Source: Siphonodentalium dalli
Taxonomy: Eukaryota > Mollusca > Scaphopoda > Gadilida > Siphonodentaliidae
DNA: 64,000 nucleotides
Direction: 5' to 3'
Assembly (NCBI GenBank): GCA_032622095.1
Contig: CP136061.1
Coordinates: 36,399,797-36,463,796, forward strand
How positions within the stretch are numbered: position 1 is the first letter of the stretch; each line of letters begins with the position of its first letter. The translations under genes and the position numbers were made by a program. Shown here in pieces: positions 1 to 10,950 of this stretch. Below the pieces are notes generated by a model. It did not search any database and was not told the DNA's origin. It was given only the letters and a program-made list of their open reading frames with translations.

Positions 1-1070
1 TAAATATGTTGCGACAGAATGATCAACACAAACAACATCAAGCTTCGATAACTCCCGTAACTTCTTCGTATTTCGACCAAGGCGTTTCACTGTTACTAGC
101 CACGCCTTTCTTTTAATTTGATATTTCGGAAACGCATAACCTTTTAGTCTTTTTTATTACACCCCGGCACACAGCAATAGTCGAAGTTACTTTTCTAACA
201 AATCCTTTCCATATGGGCCTGGTTGGCGTTAGATTAAATGTTTTTCTTCCCAAATCTGTTTAGCCAAATTAATTTTGTTTTGAGCAAATTCCAAAATAAC
301 TTGGCATATGGACATGAGGGTCTAATTTGGGATAAATTAGGAGCAATGCTCATTTGTAGATACAGTGGATCAATTTATACACACAACACTGATGATTTCG
401 ACAAGTTAATACTATTAGTATATATATCAAAGTAGACATGTTACAATAAATTGTTTATTTACAAATAATCACATTTGTACCACTGTCAAGTCTGTTATCT
501 AAGCATCTACATTTTAGATTTTTTGTTTACAATTTACAAGCCTCCATCATCGAAGCATACATACTCTTTCGATTGCATCTGTGTTGGGGACGAACCAGCC
601 TCTAATTAATCCATCATGAACATGTGAACATTCGACTGATTAACCTATTGTCCTATAATACTTGTCGTAAACCATCGACCATCGTAAATACGTGGATTAT
701 GATATCGCCAATATTATGAATTCTTACAACAGACAACGAGGATTAATTAAATGTTAAACAATTTTGAGAAACGAACAGTCGATTATAAACAAATTATAGC
801 GGCATCAACACAAACTTTACAGAACATCGATGCTTCTGACTATCATATTGTAATGACAGTCGGTTAACTATCCGTACAACTTTGAATGTCTGTTCTGTGA
901 GTTGGGTAGGCGTGTTAGTGATTTCCCGAGGAACATATTAAATTGCCACATTCAAGCCAAATATTATTTTACAAAAAATTGCATATGTGCCAAATGAAAT
1001 TATTATTTGCCATTGGAAAGTGGCAGCGCGAACCATGGGTATGGCTATTCCAAGATAGTTGTTGGTGTGT
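1..1070. other. No feature recognised
   Basis: AT-rich DNA without coding, RNA or repeat signals I could support. Confidence 0.5.
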
Positions 1071-1387
1071 GTCCACTGCAATATGTCTGGATGATCAAAA
1101 TGCTTAGTGTATGCCCACTGCAAGGTGTTTGTCTGAAGGAACGTTTTGATGTGTGTCCACTACAAGCTGTCTGACTCATGATATTTCTTTGTGTATGTCC
1201 ACTGCAATATGTCTGGCTGATATAACTTCTTGATTGTGTCTGGATGATGGCACGCATTGATATCCACTGTACGGTGTATGGCTGATCGAATTCATTGGTG
1301 TATGTCCACAGCAAGTTGTCAGGCTGATGAAATGTCTGGATGTTTGTCGACCCAAAGATATCTGGCTGATGGAACTATTCAAATAAC
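1071..1387. repeat. Degenerate 42-bp tandem repeat
   Basis: GTCCACTGCA-like starts occur at 1071, 1113, 1155, 1197, 1262, 1304 and 1346; all steps are exactly 42 except one of 65. Because 42 is a multiple of three, the minus strand shows a repeating 14-residue pattern around QTxCSGHT. Confidence 0.85.
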
Positions 1388-1563
1388 TTTCCCGTGGATG
1401 TACATTTAGAACGTATACTTTTAGTTTTTCCAAAATGTGAACATCGGGACATTTAACACCCGACATGACCGAGCATCTTTATGGAACATGTGATGTTATG
1501 TGTATATGCTAATTCTGACGGGCAGAGGCGCACAATAGAGGATCCAAGTGATGTGACATTTAA

Positions 1564-2058
1564 AGGCACGTGCGGCCTTAATTGTCGAAAATATTCATAT
1601 TTGTTCCAAACACCGTAAACAGAAAAACATTAAAACGCATACAGTTCCGTTCATATATACCATGACCATCGCGTAAACAGCATGTTATCATAAAGACCTA
1701 CTATATGTTACCTAAGCAAGAGCCTGGTCGGGTTACAGAAGACAGCACGATGCTACTGGCTAATCAACATACAAATTGCATAAACGCTCTTTATTAGTTC
1801 CATATTAGGTATTCACCAACAAAGCACGCTCTTTATGTTTACAATCATAATATAAACAAACACCAGAAAAGTAACTTGTTATGCTTTTGTTTACATAACA
1901 ATGGTCAAACATATGACCATAACATACTGTTTAAGCGATATTTCTTATTTGTATACGGACAAAGTCTATCTACATTTTGATGTTCTTTCTGTTTGTGGCG
2001 GTTTTTGACGGGTGGAGATATTTGCACAGGATACACACCGCCAAGGCCAACCGTGTCT
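1564..2058 (+). mobile_element. TTAA-flanked MITE of a third type, copy 1
   Basis: TTAA lies at 1560-1563 and 2059-2062. The imperfect TIRs are AGGCACGTGCGGCCTTA and, reversed, AGACACGGTTGGCCTTGG. The interior is near-identical to 20674-21167 and has no credible coding. A piggyBac-type non-autonomous element is the best fit. Confidence 0.7.
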
Positions 2059-2062
2059 TTAA

Positions 2063-2534
2063 TGTAATCAATTATACAAATTGGTGGGTTCACCATCCCA
2101 TGTTTGACTGCGTGATTTTGAAAGTCTTCATTTTCATCCAGCGGAGAGAATTCCAATATTCTCACGATGTCGATAATTGACTTTGACGGTTGCTCATGCT
2201 TGCTTTTACAGTTTCAAGATCAAATTTTAATAATGGAATATTAATTTGTGCCACTAATTCCCGGGCGGTCGAGGTTCCAGACATAATTTGGAGCACTGGC
2301 TGGATAGCAGGGTCGAGCAGTTAGTAATGTTGTTAGCAGTAATTTCCAGTCGGTCGGGACAACCGAAACCGTAGTCGTACCTCTGCGAATATAGCAAACT
2401 GATAACGGATAGAAATAACACAAATTATAGTGACCTGTACTATATTCGTTATTCTTATCAGCAGTAGTTCAATATTCGAAAGTTGTCTACCATATTGGCA
2501 CTAGTAGTTAGCACTGATAATTAGCACTAGCACT
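2063..2534. other. No feature recognised
   Basis: Unique-looking sequence between the TTAA element and the microsatellite. Confidence 0.5.
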
Positions 2535-2550
2535 ATTAGTTAGCAGTAGC

Positions 2551-2581
<31 letters not shown>

Positions 2582-2636
2582 ATGGTAGTAGTAATAGTAG
2601 TAGTAATAGTAGTAGTAGTAATAATAGTAGTAGTAA

Positions 2637-2713
<77 letters not shown>

Positions 2714-2762
2714 ATAGTAGTAGTAGTAGTAATAGTAGTAGTAGTAGTAGTAGTAGTAGTAA

Positions 2763-2803
<41 letters not shown>

Positions 2804-2862
2804 ATAATATTAGTAGTAGTAGTAGTAGTAGTAGTAGTAGCAGTAGTAGTACAGCAATAGTG
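2535..2862. repeat. (AGT)n trinucleotide microsatellite
   Basis: About 325 bp of AGT units interrupted by AAT, GGT and AGC variants. The long leucine or valine frames across it are artefacts of the repeat. Confidence 0.97.
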
Positions 2863-2890
2863 TAGTTCATAGAAGTTGCGCGGTAAGACA

Positions 2891-3135
2891 GTAGTGTATG
2901 TAGCGGTCGCTGTGTAAATATAGAAGGCGGATGAATTCTCTGGACGAGCAGAGGTTCAGATATCTTGGTCACAGTCGTTAGACGCTTTGTGTGATCACCG
3001 AAGTTACGTAATGTCGAGCTCGGTTTAGTCCTTGGATGGGCGACGGACTGGGGATTCTTGGATTCTTGCTACTCCAGCACTTCTCTCTCTCGTTCTCTTA
3101 CACCGGGGGCTCGTCCGCTCCTCAAATCTCAAAAA
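2891..3135 (+). mobile_element. 5S-rRNA-derived repeat, unit 1 (SINE3-like)
   Basis: TGATCACCGAAGTTACGTAA and CTTGGATGGGCGACGGACTG match the internal part of animal 5S rRNA that carries the RNA polymerase III promoter. The 5' half is only weakly 5S-like. It is followed by ACTTCTCTCTCTCGTT, shared with unit 2. Confidence 0.65.
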
Positions 3136-3140
3136 AGAAC

Positions 3141-3360
3141 GGGTAGTATGTAGCAGTCGCTAGAAGGCCGATTACTTCTCTGCATGAGAGGTCTATATCT
3201 GTTGGTCGCAGACGTTAGACGCGTTGTGGTGTGATCACGGAAGTTAAACAACGTCGAGCTCGATTAGGACGTGGATGGGTGACCGGCTGGGGTTTCCGGG
3301 TGACGATTGCCAATATTTTTGGCGCGACTCCCGCACTTCACTCTCTCGTTATGTTACGTA
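3141..3360 (+). mobile_element. 5S-rRNA-derived repeat, unit 2 (SINE3-like)
   Basis: GATCACGGAAGTTAAACAAC and GTGGATGGGTGACCGGCTGG are closer to 5S rRNA than unit 1. The flanking GTATGTAGCAGTCGCT and ACTTCACTCTCTCGTT match unit 1 at offsets of 240-255 bp, so both arose by tandem duplication. Confidence 0.65.
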
Positions 3361-3913
3361 CGTATGCGTCGTCAAATTATACCAAAAAAACGTACGTTAA
3401 ATTTCCGTCAAATGGTGGTCATGTTTCCTATAGTTGTTATATCTGCACACATTGGATTCACCAACACGTTACATGTAGGGGGTGTATGACGCCCTCGATT
3501 GACAGTCAATCGTATTGCCACAAAGTATCAGCAATATATGTCAGATTTGTGGAGGCAAGGACAAGTACTCCTTACGATCATGACCATAAATACGGTTTCT
3601 TTACTTTTACAATATTCCTGGCCATTGCAATACACCTGACATTTAAAACATCGTGAGGGATTTGGAACATATGTAATGCATATCTATCTGCATATATCAT
3701 ATATGTCGGCGGACGTTCGCACTTATTGAAAGCCAAAACTATACAAAGGAAACTTATCAACTGTCTAAGATAATCTGCGAACATCAGTAACTCACTGTGG
3801 CGCCAACTCAGCCAATATCTCTGATTCAGACGAGTTGTAGATATCGAAAATCTCAAATCTGCTCTGCTACTATTCGATGTTTTGTGAGGGGCAACCATGC
3901 CTGGTGTCGTGTA
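3361..3913. other. No feature recognised
   Basis: The open frame through 3231-3656 starts inside the 5S-like unit and has no family resemblance. Confidence 0.5.
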
Positions 3914-4172
3914 TGAGTGTTCATTGCTACATGTGTGCTTGCACCAGTGAGCGTGAAGAAATTCTCATTTCTTAACGAAATGGCCATGTGTCGATCGGAG
4001 TGGCACACTGAGATGTCCCTCATTGCTGACAAACCTTAACAATCGCTCCAGATTTTCAGCCATGTCGGGGTTCGAACCCGCGCGAACCTCATCTAGCCCA
4101 GACTGCAATGGTCAGATACACGACATAACTGCCACGGCCACGGGGACATCCTTAAAAGGAAGCCCCTTGATA
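3914..4172 (-). mobile_element. tRNA-derived SINE, copy 1
   Basis: On the minus strand a tRNA-like head has the B-box-like GGGTTCGAACCCC, followed by a body with GAGGGACATCTCAGTGTGCC and AAATGAGAATTTCTTCACG. The same body recurs at 47019-47282, 47448-47555 and 60575-60690. Confidence 0.7.
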
Positions 4173-4186
4173 ACATTGTAGTGAAT

Positions 4187-4425
4187 ATGGTAGTATACAT
4201 GCATGGTATCATATGTATATACAGAGTTCTTACTGACATGTCCCAAATGAACTGACGTTATGGACTCATTATCCGTGGTACATGTGTGTTTGCATGGATT
4301 CTCGTGCTTTCCTTGCGTATGGCTTCCCTGGTTGTTTCGAGACTGTTGGATGTTTGATTTGAATCAATGTAAATATCAATCAATAGCAATCACAGTTTAA
4401 AGGATTCTTGTGTTCCGGATGTTTA
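4187..4425 (+). repeat. Dispersed repeat P, left copy
   Basis: It runs from ATGGTAGTATACATGC to TTCCGGATGTTTATT and matches 4811-5051 nearly throughout. The two copies flank repeat Q. Confidence 0.8.
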
Positions 4426-4430
4426 TTGTG

Positions 4431-4808
4431 AAGTTGTACAGAATGTTTTGTGTTAATGAATTGCCATATAGATTGTTTTAATTTCGTGAAGAATACAGGT
4501 AAGAAATGTCGCCTCGGTGATTCCATTTTCACACAATTAAACATATAATGATATTCGTACCTAGTTGTCGCTATATTGTATCCAATACAGTATTATCTGG
4601 ACCCATAGTATGTTACCCAGATACAATGGTAGGTGTGTATGGCGCATACCCTGTATTGTACACTTATTTAATGCTTTATTAATTTGGGCACCTAAGCCGG
4701 TCCGGTCCGTTTCATGGACCCCGTCGGTCTATTCAAAACCCTGGTGTACTTGCATCTGATGTGCGAGTAATGACAATATAGCGTGTACTAGGATGGTGAT
4801 CAATTTGA
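4431..4808 (+). repeat. Dispersed repeat Q, uninterrupted copy
   Basis: It begins GAAGTTGTACAGAATGTTTT and ends near TAGCGTGTACTAGGATGG. It is colinear with 8631-9195 apart from the inserts there. Function unknown. Confidence 0.8.
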
Positions 4809-4810
4809 TC

Positions 4811-5051
4811 AAAATGGTAGTATACATGCATGATATCATATGTATACACAGAGTCTTTCTGACATGTCCCAAATGAAATGACATTATAGACTCATTATCA
4901 GTGGCGCATGTGTGTTTGCATGGATTATCGTGCTTTCCTTGCGTATGGCTTCCCTGAACGTTTCCATACTGTTGGAGGCTTGATTTTAATCAATGCAAAT
5001 AACAATCAATATCAATCACAGTTTAAAGGATTCTTGTGTTCCGGATGTTTA
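4811..5051 (+). repeat. Dispersed repeat P, right copy
   Basis: Direct repeat of 4187-4425, ending TTCCGGATGTTTATTTTAG. No LTR-type TG/CA termini were seen. Confidence 0.8.
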
Positions 5052-6439
5052 TTTTAGTCACAGAAATCATGGAACTCGGGGCGGCGAATGTTGCGCATGG
5101 ACACGTGGATTTCTTTTTCAGTTGTCTATTCGAAACGATCAGGGTAAATCCATAAACTGAGGTTCTAAAATGTAAAATAGACGTTGTCCGTTGTGTCCGA
5201 TAGTACATACTATATTAGTTATTGTTGTATGTGTTCCCGAATCTAGGATACACCTCCTTTCCCCAGTGAGTGTAATGGTAGGGTTAATTGTATAGATAAG
5301 CACTGCACGTCGAGATGTAAATGATATTGTATAAGAACACACAAGCATAATTAACAAAATCATATTCGTAATTGGTTATGACTGGTAGCAAGCATTGTAT
5401 ACGTGTATAACCATTGTATAACCAGTATCATGCTATAGTAAACAATAGTATGATACACATCATAGACAATGGTATCATGGTATAGCATACCTTATTTGGA
5501 CGCATGGTACACCATACTTTGGAATAACTACTCGTGTCGAGAAATACAGAGGCACTCCCGTTTTGACCGCCGATCCACCAACTCCTCTGTTCATCTATGG
5601 TTCATCTTCATATCCTGTGCTTATCGACATATCATTACCTGATAATATAAAAGTTATCGAATCTCCTAGAATCTTTATAAAATAATTGTTCCCGTACGCG
5701 GCCACTCTACCTTCACCACTGGACATTACGGGACACGATGCAATATACTGACTAGAGCGTGTATCTCAGTTAACCGCGCCTATTTAGGAATCACTGAACT
5801 AAATGGTTTCACATAGGCGACAGTGTTAACGTTTCGACCGAATTCACTGAATTGAAGCCTACAGGCTATTCCAGTGGTGTTTACCCAGCTAGATTGACAC
5901 CAGTTGATCACGAAAATGCAAGAAAAATCATATCATGTGTTTACTTTTTTAAATAAATCCCCAAGTGTACCACAGGGCGATCCCACAGCCAAATTTGGTT
6001 TGGAAAAACCCAGAACAACAGCAGCTAGTTAAATCAATTTCCCACTCACAAAAATCCATTCCCACATTAATTCACCAGTTTAAATTATTTAGATATGATG
6101 TACAAATAAAATAAACACGATGTCATCCTTTAATAACGTGTCACATGTATCAGGTGAAGGTCATTCTTCAGTTACCTTCACCTTTAGCATTCCATGGTGT
6201 ACTCGCTCCCCGACTCTGGAACACATTTAGCTCCCTGCTTCATATAGCGCTCATCGGGAGTGGTTTATTTGCACCCGCTTCGCGTCAGCATCTACATCCA
6301 CTCCCTCGGGGCACTAGATTGGCACATTCAACTCCATACCATGCTGTATTTATTAGTTAGTTATTAATATGTTATATGTAATCAGAGCTATCAAATGTCA
6401 CGAGTAATTGGATAAATGATTTTTGTCGCATTCTTGAAG
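5052..6439. other. No clear feature
   Basis: 5395-5520 has loose reiterations of TATCATGGTATAG. The frame at 6145-6360 has a weak LINE-like APRLWNTF, not enough to call. Confidence 0.45.
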
Positions 6440-6692
6440 TCCAACAGCTAGATAATGCCATTTGGCCAACCACTTTTCTGGATGGGAATAACATGATTTC
6501 ATATTGTCTAGAAGGCTTAGTTAACCCTTTCTATACTAAATGGATTCTCCCATAAAGTTAAACGTTGTACACAGGAATGGTCTATTATCGATTTAGAGGG
6601 ATATTACGGTGATAAAAGCAGACTACAGAAAAATAAATGTGCAGAAAGAGCCCTATTTATTGAGGGAAATGTTCAGATAATAAGTTCAACAA
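6440..6692 (+). pseudogene. Decayed copy of the end of KCNQ1 exon 2 and the start of intron 2
   Basis: CCACTTTTCTGGATGGG resembles the exon 2 end CACTATTCTGGATGG|T. Downstream, in the same order as 34388-34560, come TAACCCTTTCTATACTAAAT, TTGTACACAGGAATGGTCTA and TATTGAGGGAAATGTTCAGA, each with a close match after the real exon 2. The donor GT is lost (GGGAATAAC). The intron part is clearly related. The exon part is short and diverged, so this could be a shared dispersed repeat rather than a duplicated exon. Confidence 0.5.
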
Positions 6693-8630
6693 ACGACCCA
6701 TTATCAGAAGGGTCATCTACGTTCTGCGAGCATCTATTAAATAGTTGAGGTGTGTTTGATGTCCAAATCGAGACAAAATATATACCCGTTGTCCTTGTAA
6801 ATTTCATTTATAAATATGAGTTTTTAAAGGGGTGCTCAAATGTTCTTGTTGGTAATGTATTCTCTGCTTCGTAGAATAAATTAACCAGATATCCATTATT
6901 TGAATGTCTGCTGGGTACAAAGTAATGTTACGGATGACAGATAAGCCGGAATTCAAACATAGAACGTTCGAGATAGTTTTCAGGGAAATATATACATACA
7001 TGTTATATTATATGTATAATAATCCCCGATGCTCTTAATGTATCTCAGCGAGTGGCTTGGGTTCACGCCCCGTATCAACATTATGTTTACACGATGTGTG
7101 CCACGCGTTTCCCAATCCACTATCAGTTAATTAATTTGACAAGTCTTGTAAATGGAAATTCGTAACTTATTATATGGCTAACCATAAAGTAAATTTATAT
7201 TTAATTATTTAAATTTGAATCTAAGATAACCTGTTAACCTGAACTTTAACAGAGGACAGACTCGACTCAAATCAATTATCTGTCTATATATTATCGATAT
7301 TAGCTCGTTGTTATTACAGGGAATGTATTGAAATTGACGTATATTCTCCCTTTAACGGTTACTGATTTTTTAATGTGAATTATGAATTTCCACAGTTCAT
7401 GACGTACTACTTTATTCCGTCAGACACACGATTATATGTGTTTAAACAGATTTAAAATCAAAACCACTTTGGATTAGAGACCTGATTGCTGACGTGTGTT
7501 ACTGGCCCTAATATACAAGCGATACCAATAACTCTGGACGTAAAATATGTCTGACTGCTGGAGAGAGTTCTCTGACGTCATTGTTGAACAAGAATCCGTC
7601 GACAGTTTATACATATAAGTGGGTCCTATCGAGTAGGACATGTATACAACATCATACTTTCATGATGATTCCACACCAGTGCGTACTGGTGCAATCAGAG
7701 AAGCACTGACTAACGCAGTTGTCATGGGTTGACAGTTACTCATTCCGTTAGGCGCATAGCGCATTATGCCGTCACAATCCGCCATGCGACGTTGAAGCTG
7801 CATATGGTTGGTGTCCAGATAAACGCGGTTTAACGTCCATACAAAGATAAATCAATCTGGTCCTTGGCAATCTGGGCAAGTGTGTCAATTGGTTATCGAT
7901 GCTGGTGGTTTATACGTGGAGTTCATGTGTAGTCTCCATGGTGTCACCGCCACCATTGAATACGACTGACAACATTTAAGATACACACAGTGCCAGTTTC
8001 TTTATAAAATTGGCACGAGTTTTATACTTATAGGAAGCCCCTCTAAATGGCGAGTTAAGCAACACGCATGTTAACAAGAGGGCGGCATGGTCGAGGAATA
8101 ATTTTTACAATGCCTATTTGCATATATAGCGTGATCGTCTAGTATTTAATTATAGGAGACGGATATTTAGAGCAATAATAGGTCTCGTATGGTTTCGAAA
8201 AACAAAAAGCTAGCCCTATATATAGTCTTTATATGATAATTTATCCGTGAACAACAAGTTATGGATTAATTGGGTTCCATGAAACGACAGGATTGTTTGG
8301 AATTTACTGTTGCTTCATTCGCAAGGCCATACCACGATAACACGACGATGTCAGTTTTATGGGTGGGGACAACCACGCAGAAGGAAATGCACTCCAACTC
8401 ACATAGATACCACCTACCCACGGAAAGCAACTGACTTAATCTAAATCGTTTATTCACTCATCTAAAACACATATATGTGACATAAGAGGTCGTATATTAA
8501 TACTCTTGAATCAAGGAACTGCCGTTGGTGACGCATGGATTACCCAGTAAATGGTTATGATTTGGATGGGGGTGGGTCGAACAGTGGTGAACCGAGCAGC
8601 GTATTTAGGGCTCGTATAAATTCTCCTAAC
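6693..8630. other. No feature recognised
   Basis: Only a small palindrome, CACCAGTGCGTACTGGTG near 7674, stands out. Confidence 0.5.
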
Positions 8631-9195
8631 TTGTGAAGTTGTACAGAATGTTTTGTATTACTGATTTGCCCTTTATATTGTTTCAAGTTTGTGACTCAAG
8701 GTATAAGGTAAGAAATGTCACCTCAGTGATTCCATTTTCCCACAATTCAAACATATACTGATATTCGTCCCTAGTTGTCGCTATATTGCATCCAGTACAG
8801 TAGTACCTGGGCCCATAGTATGTTACCCATATACACAAATCAAGTTACCTCCCTGCATATATCACAATTCTGCCTCTATCGGGGTTTGAACGAGCTTCAC
8901 TACAACTGAACGGCATACTTCGTCCTAATGCGCCGTGTACTTTACCAACTCAACCAGTGACAGAGGTCGACATGGTAGGTGTGTATGGCTCATACCACTG
9001 ACAGAGGTCGACATGGTAGGTGTGCATGGCGCATACCCTGCATTGAACACTTATGTAATGCTTTATTATTTATTCTTTTGGGCACCAAAGCTGGTCCGTT
9101 TCATTGACCCATCAACCTAGGCAAAACCCTGGTGTACACGTATCTGATGTGCGAGTAATAACAATATAGCGTGTACTGGGATGGAGATAAATTTC
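8631..9195 (+). repeat. Dispersed repeat Q, interrupted copy
   Basis: It matches 4431-4808 but carries a tRNA-like insert (8873-8966) with flanks, and a tandem duplication of the 42-nt segment starting CACTGACAGAGGTCGACATG (8954 and 8996). Confidence 0.78.
8873..8966 (-). mobile_element. tRNA-like sequence (SINE head or tRNA pseudogene)
   Basis: The minus strand reads CCTCTGT...ATAGAGG at its ends, a 7-bp acceptor-like stem with one G-T pair, with an A-box-like TGGTTGAGTTGGT and a B-box-like CGTTCAAACCCCG. The T stem does not pair well. It interrupts a dispersed repeat that is continuous at 4431-4808. Confidence 0.45.
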
Positions 9196-9689
9196 CAATC
9201 AATTAATTATATGGAGCTAAATACATATCCGCCACCAGATGCAACTGCAATATGCATCTGACACGGATTATTGCAAGAAATAGATAATATCCACGTTGCA
9301 AGATTCTGGTCCGCTCATGTGTGACGGATGATATCTTAAGTCAATATTATTGTATTGTAAATATTTCAGTGCATCAGGAAAAGTTCAATACAAACTTCAT
9401 TCACCACAGTATAATACCCCCCAAGGTGGTAAAATTGCTAAATCAATCGCGACCTTCATAGTCAATTAGATTGTGTCAATAACAAATATGCAAAGCGGTT
9501 CATACATCTATGAAGATAAGGAACTGTCCTCAGGGTGTCTGAGATATGGTGTGCGACATAACGCTAGATAACGCGTTTTAGTGTGGTAGATCAAATTCCA
9601 ACGTGCCAGATTACAGTGTGGTTACATGTAGTGATGTTGCAATGATCTATTCAACTAAACTGAACAATACTAACATTGCTACGAGAGGC
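9196..9689. other. No feature recognised
   Basis: AT-rich DNA downstream of repeat Q with nothing I can name. Confidence 0.5.
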
Positions 9690-9930
9690 GCGTTGTTTGC
9701 TTCCAGTGCACTACAACAATACTGTTATACACACTCTGCAACAACGCTGTGGCAACGCTGCGGCAAAGGCTGTTGATGCAAAACAAAACTGCAGTAACTG
9801 CTATAACAGTGCACAATGACCAACACTGCATTTACCAACACTGTGACATCGCATCTAACAAATTCATGGACACATCCACATACGGCAACACACTGTATAT
9901 CATCGCTTCAACAACACTGCACAACTAATG
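9690..9930. repeat. Low-complexity ACAACACTGC-rich stretch
   Basis: Irregular reiterations of AACACTGC, CAACGCTG and ACAGTGC over about 240 bp, too degenerate for a period to be read. Confidence 0.45.
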
Positions 9931-10479
9931 GTAGTGGTAAATTATGTTAGACTGATATCATGCTTTTGATAGATACAGAAACATAATCATGTTTCATATA
10001 CACACATAACCACTTGACTTAAATGCTGGATCCTAACGCAAGATAAAAAATGTGGGTTGATAAAACTCGTATATGCTCATGTTCACCACCTGGGTTTAGT
10101 TTATAAACCGGGCAGTTTATTTGGTAGCGACTGAACGCACAAGGTACCATCGCTAGCGTGTACGACATGCACTGCCGGCGAGATGATTGACCAAACTATC
10201 AGAATTGCCATTTGTCAATAGGAACCAAATCACGACCAAATCTGGTATCCTAACTGAATAGCGGTATACATAACCTCGACATAAACTTTAATTAAACACC
10301 TTAATGTGCAAACCTCTGCCGCAAAGCGAAAGTAACTACATGTTGTATTATCACTACATAGAACGCGAAAATTCACCTGAACCACCAACCCACGTTACGA
10401 ACCACCCCCTCCATAAAGTGAAATATCCACCGTTATGGTCACACTCAAGATTATATCATATATCGTTATAAGTGAAACG
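9931..10479. other. No feature recognised
   Basis: Unassigned sequence before the possible LINE tail. Confidence 0.5.
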
Positions 10480-10640
10480 ATGTTATACATATTAATTATC
10501 ATGTTTGTCTGTAATTGTATTTTATGTTCAATTTGTGTAATATACAATTATGTGGGGAGAGAGACCTTTGTAAGTTGCAAAACTTGTGTCTCAATCCCGT
10601 TGCGTTATTATGCAATAAAATATGTTTACACTAATGGCGG
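10480..10640 (+). mobile_element. Possible solo LINE 3' UTR
   Basis: GGGGAGAGAGACC...GTGTCTCAATCCC forms a hairpin followed by AATAAA, like 13590-13740 and 33700-33825. No coding precedes it, so a 5'-truncated LINE tail is a guess. Confidence 0.35.
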
Positions 10641-10950
10641 TATAGAGACTCGGATTAAATCTTTCAGCTCTCTTTTGGATCAAATTGGACAGTTCCAAAG
10701 TAATTGCTTTCAAGGCATCATTGTTTCGTAGCTTATGGATACGCCGTTATCCTTATTTCCAAGTATGTGGACGTGTGCGCGTACTATACTCCAAAAACGT
10801 ATTCTCTGATGCTACTGGTGAATTTTCCTCCGTGACCTTTCCCATAGTTACTGGTGTTTGAAATGAACAAGACCGTTACTACTATGCCCATGGTTTTATG
10901 TAACCGACGTTAAACACTGGTGGTCAATTTATTATCGCCGTCAAATCCCC

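Noticed and set aside
2508-2972. 154- and 92-codon frames rich in leucine or valine
   Set aside because: They are translations of the AGT microsatellite.
2991-3306. Functional 5S rRNA genes
   Set aside because: The 5' halves are too diverged and the conserved core has substitutions.
6145-6360. 71-codon frame with APRLWNTF, like the end of some LINE proteins
   Set aside because: Only one short motif; no reverse transcriptase or cysteine motif nearby.
8873-8966. Functional tRNA gene
   Set aside because: At 94 nt it is long, the T stem does not pair, and the B box deviates.
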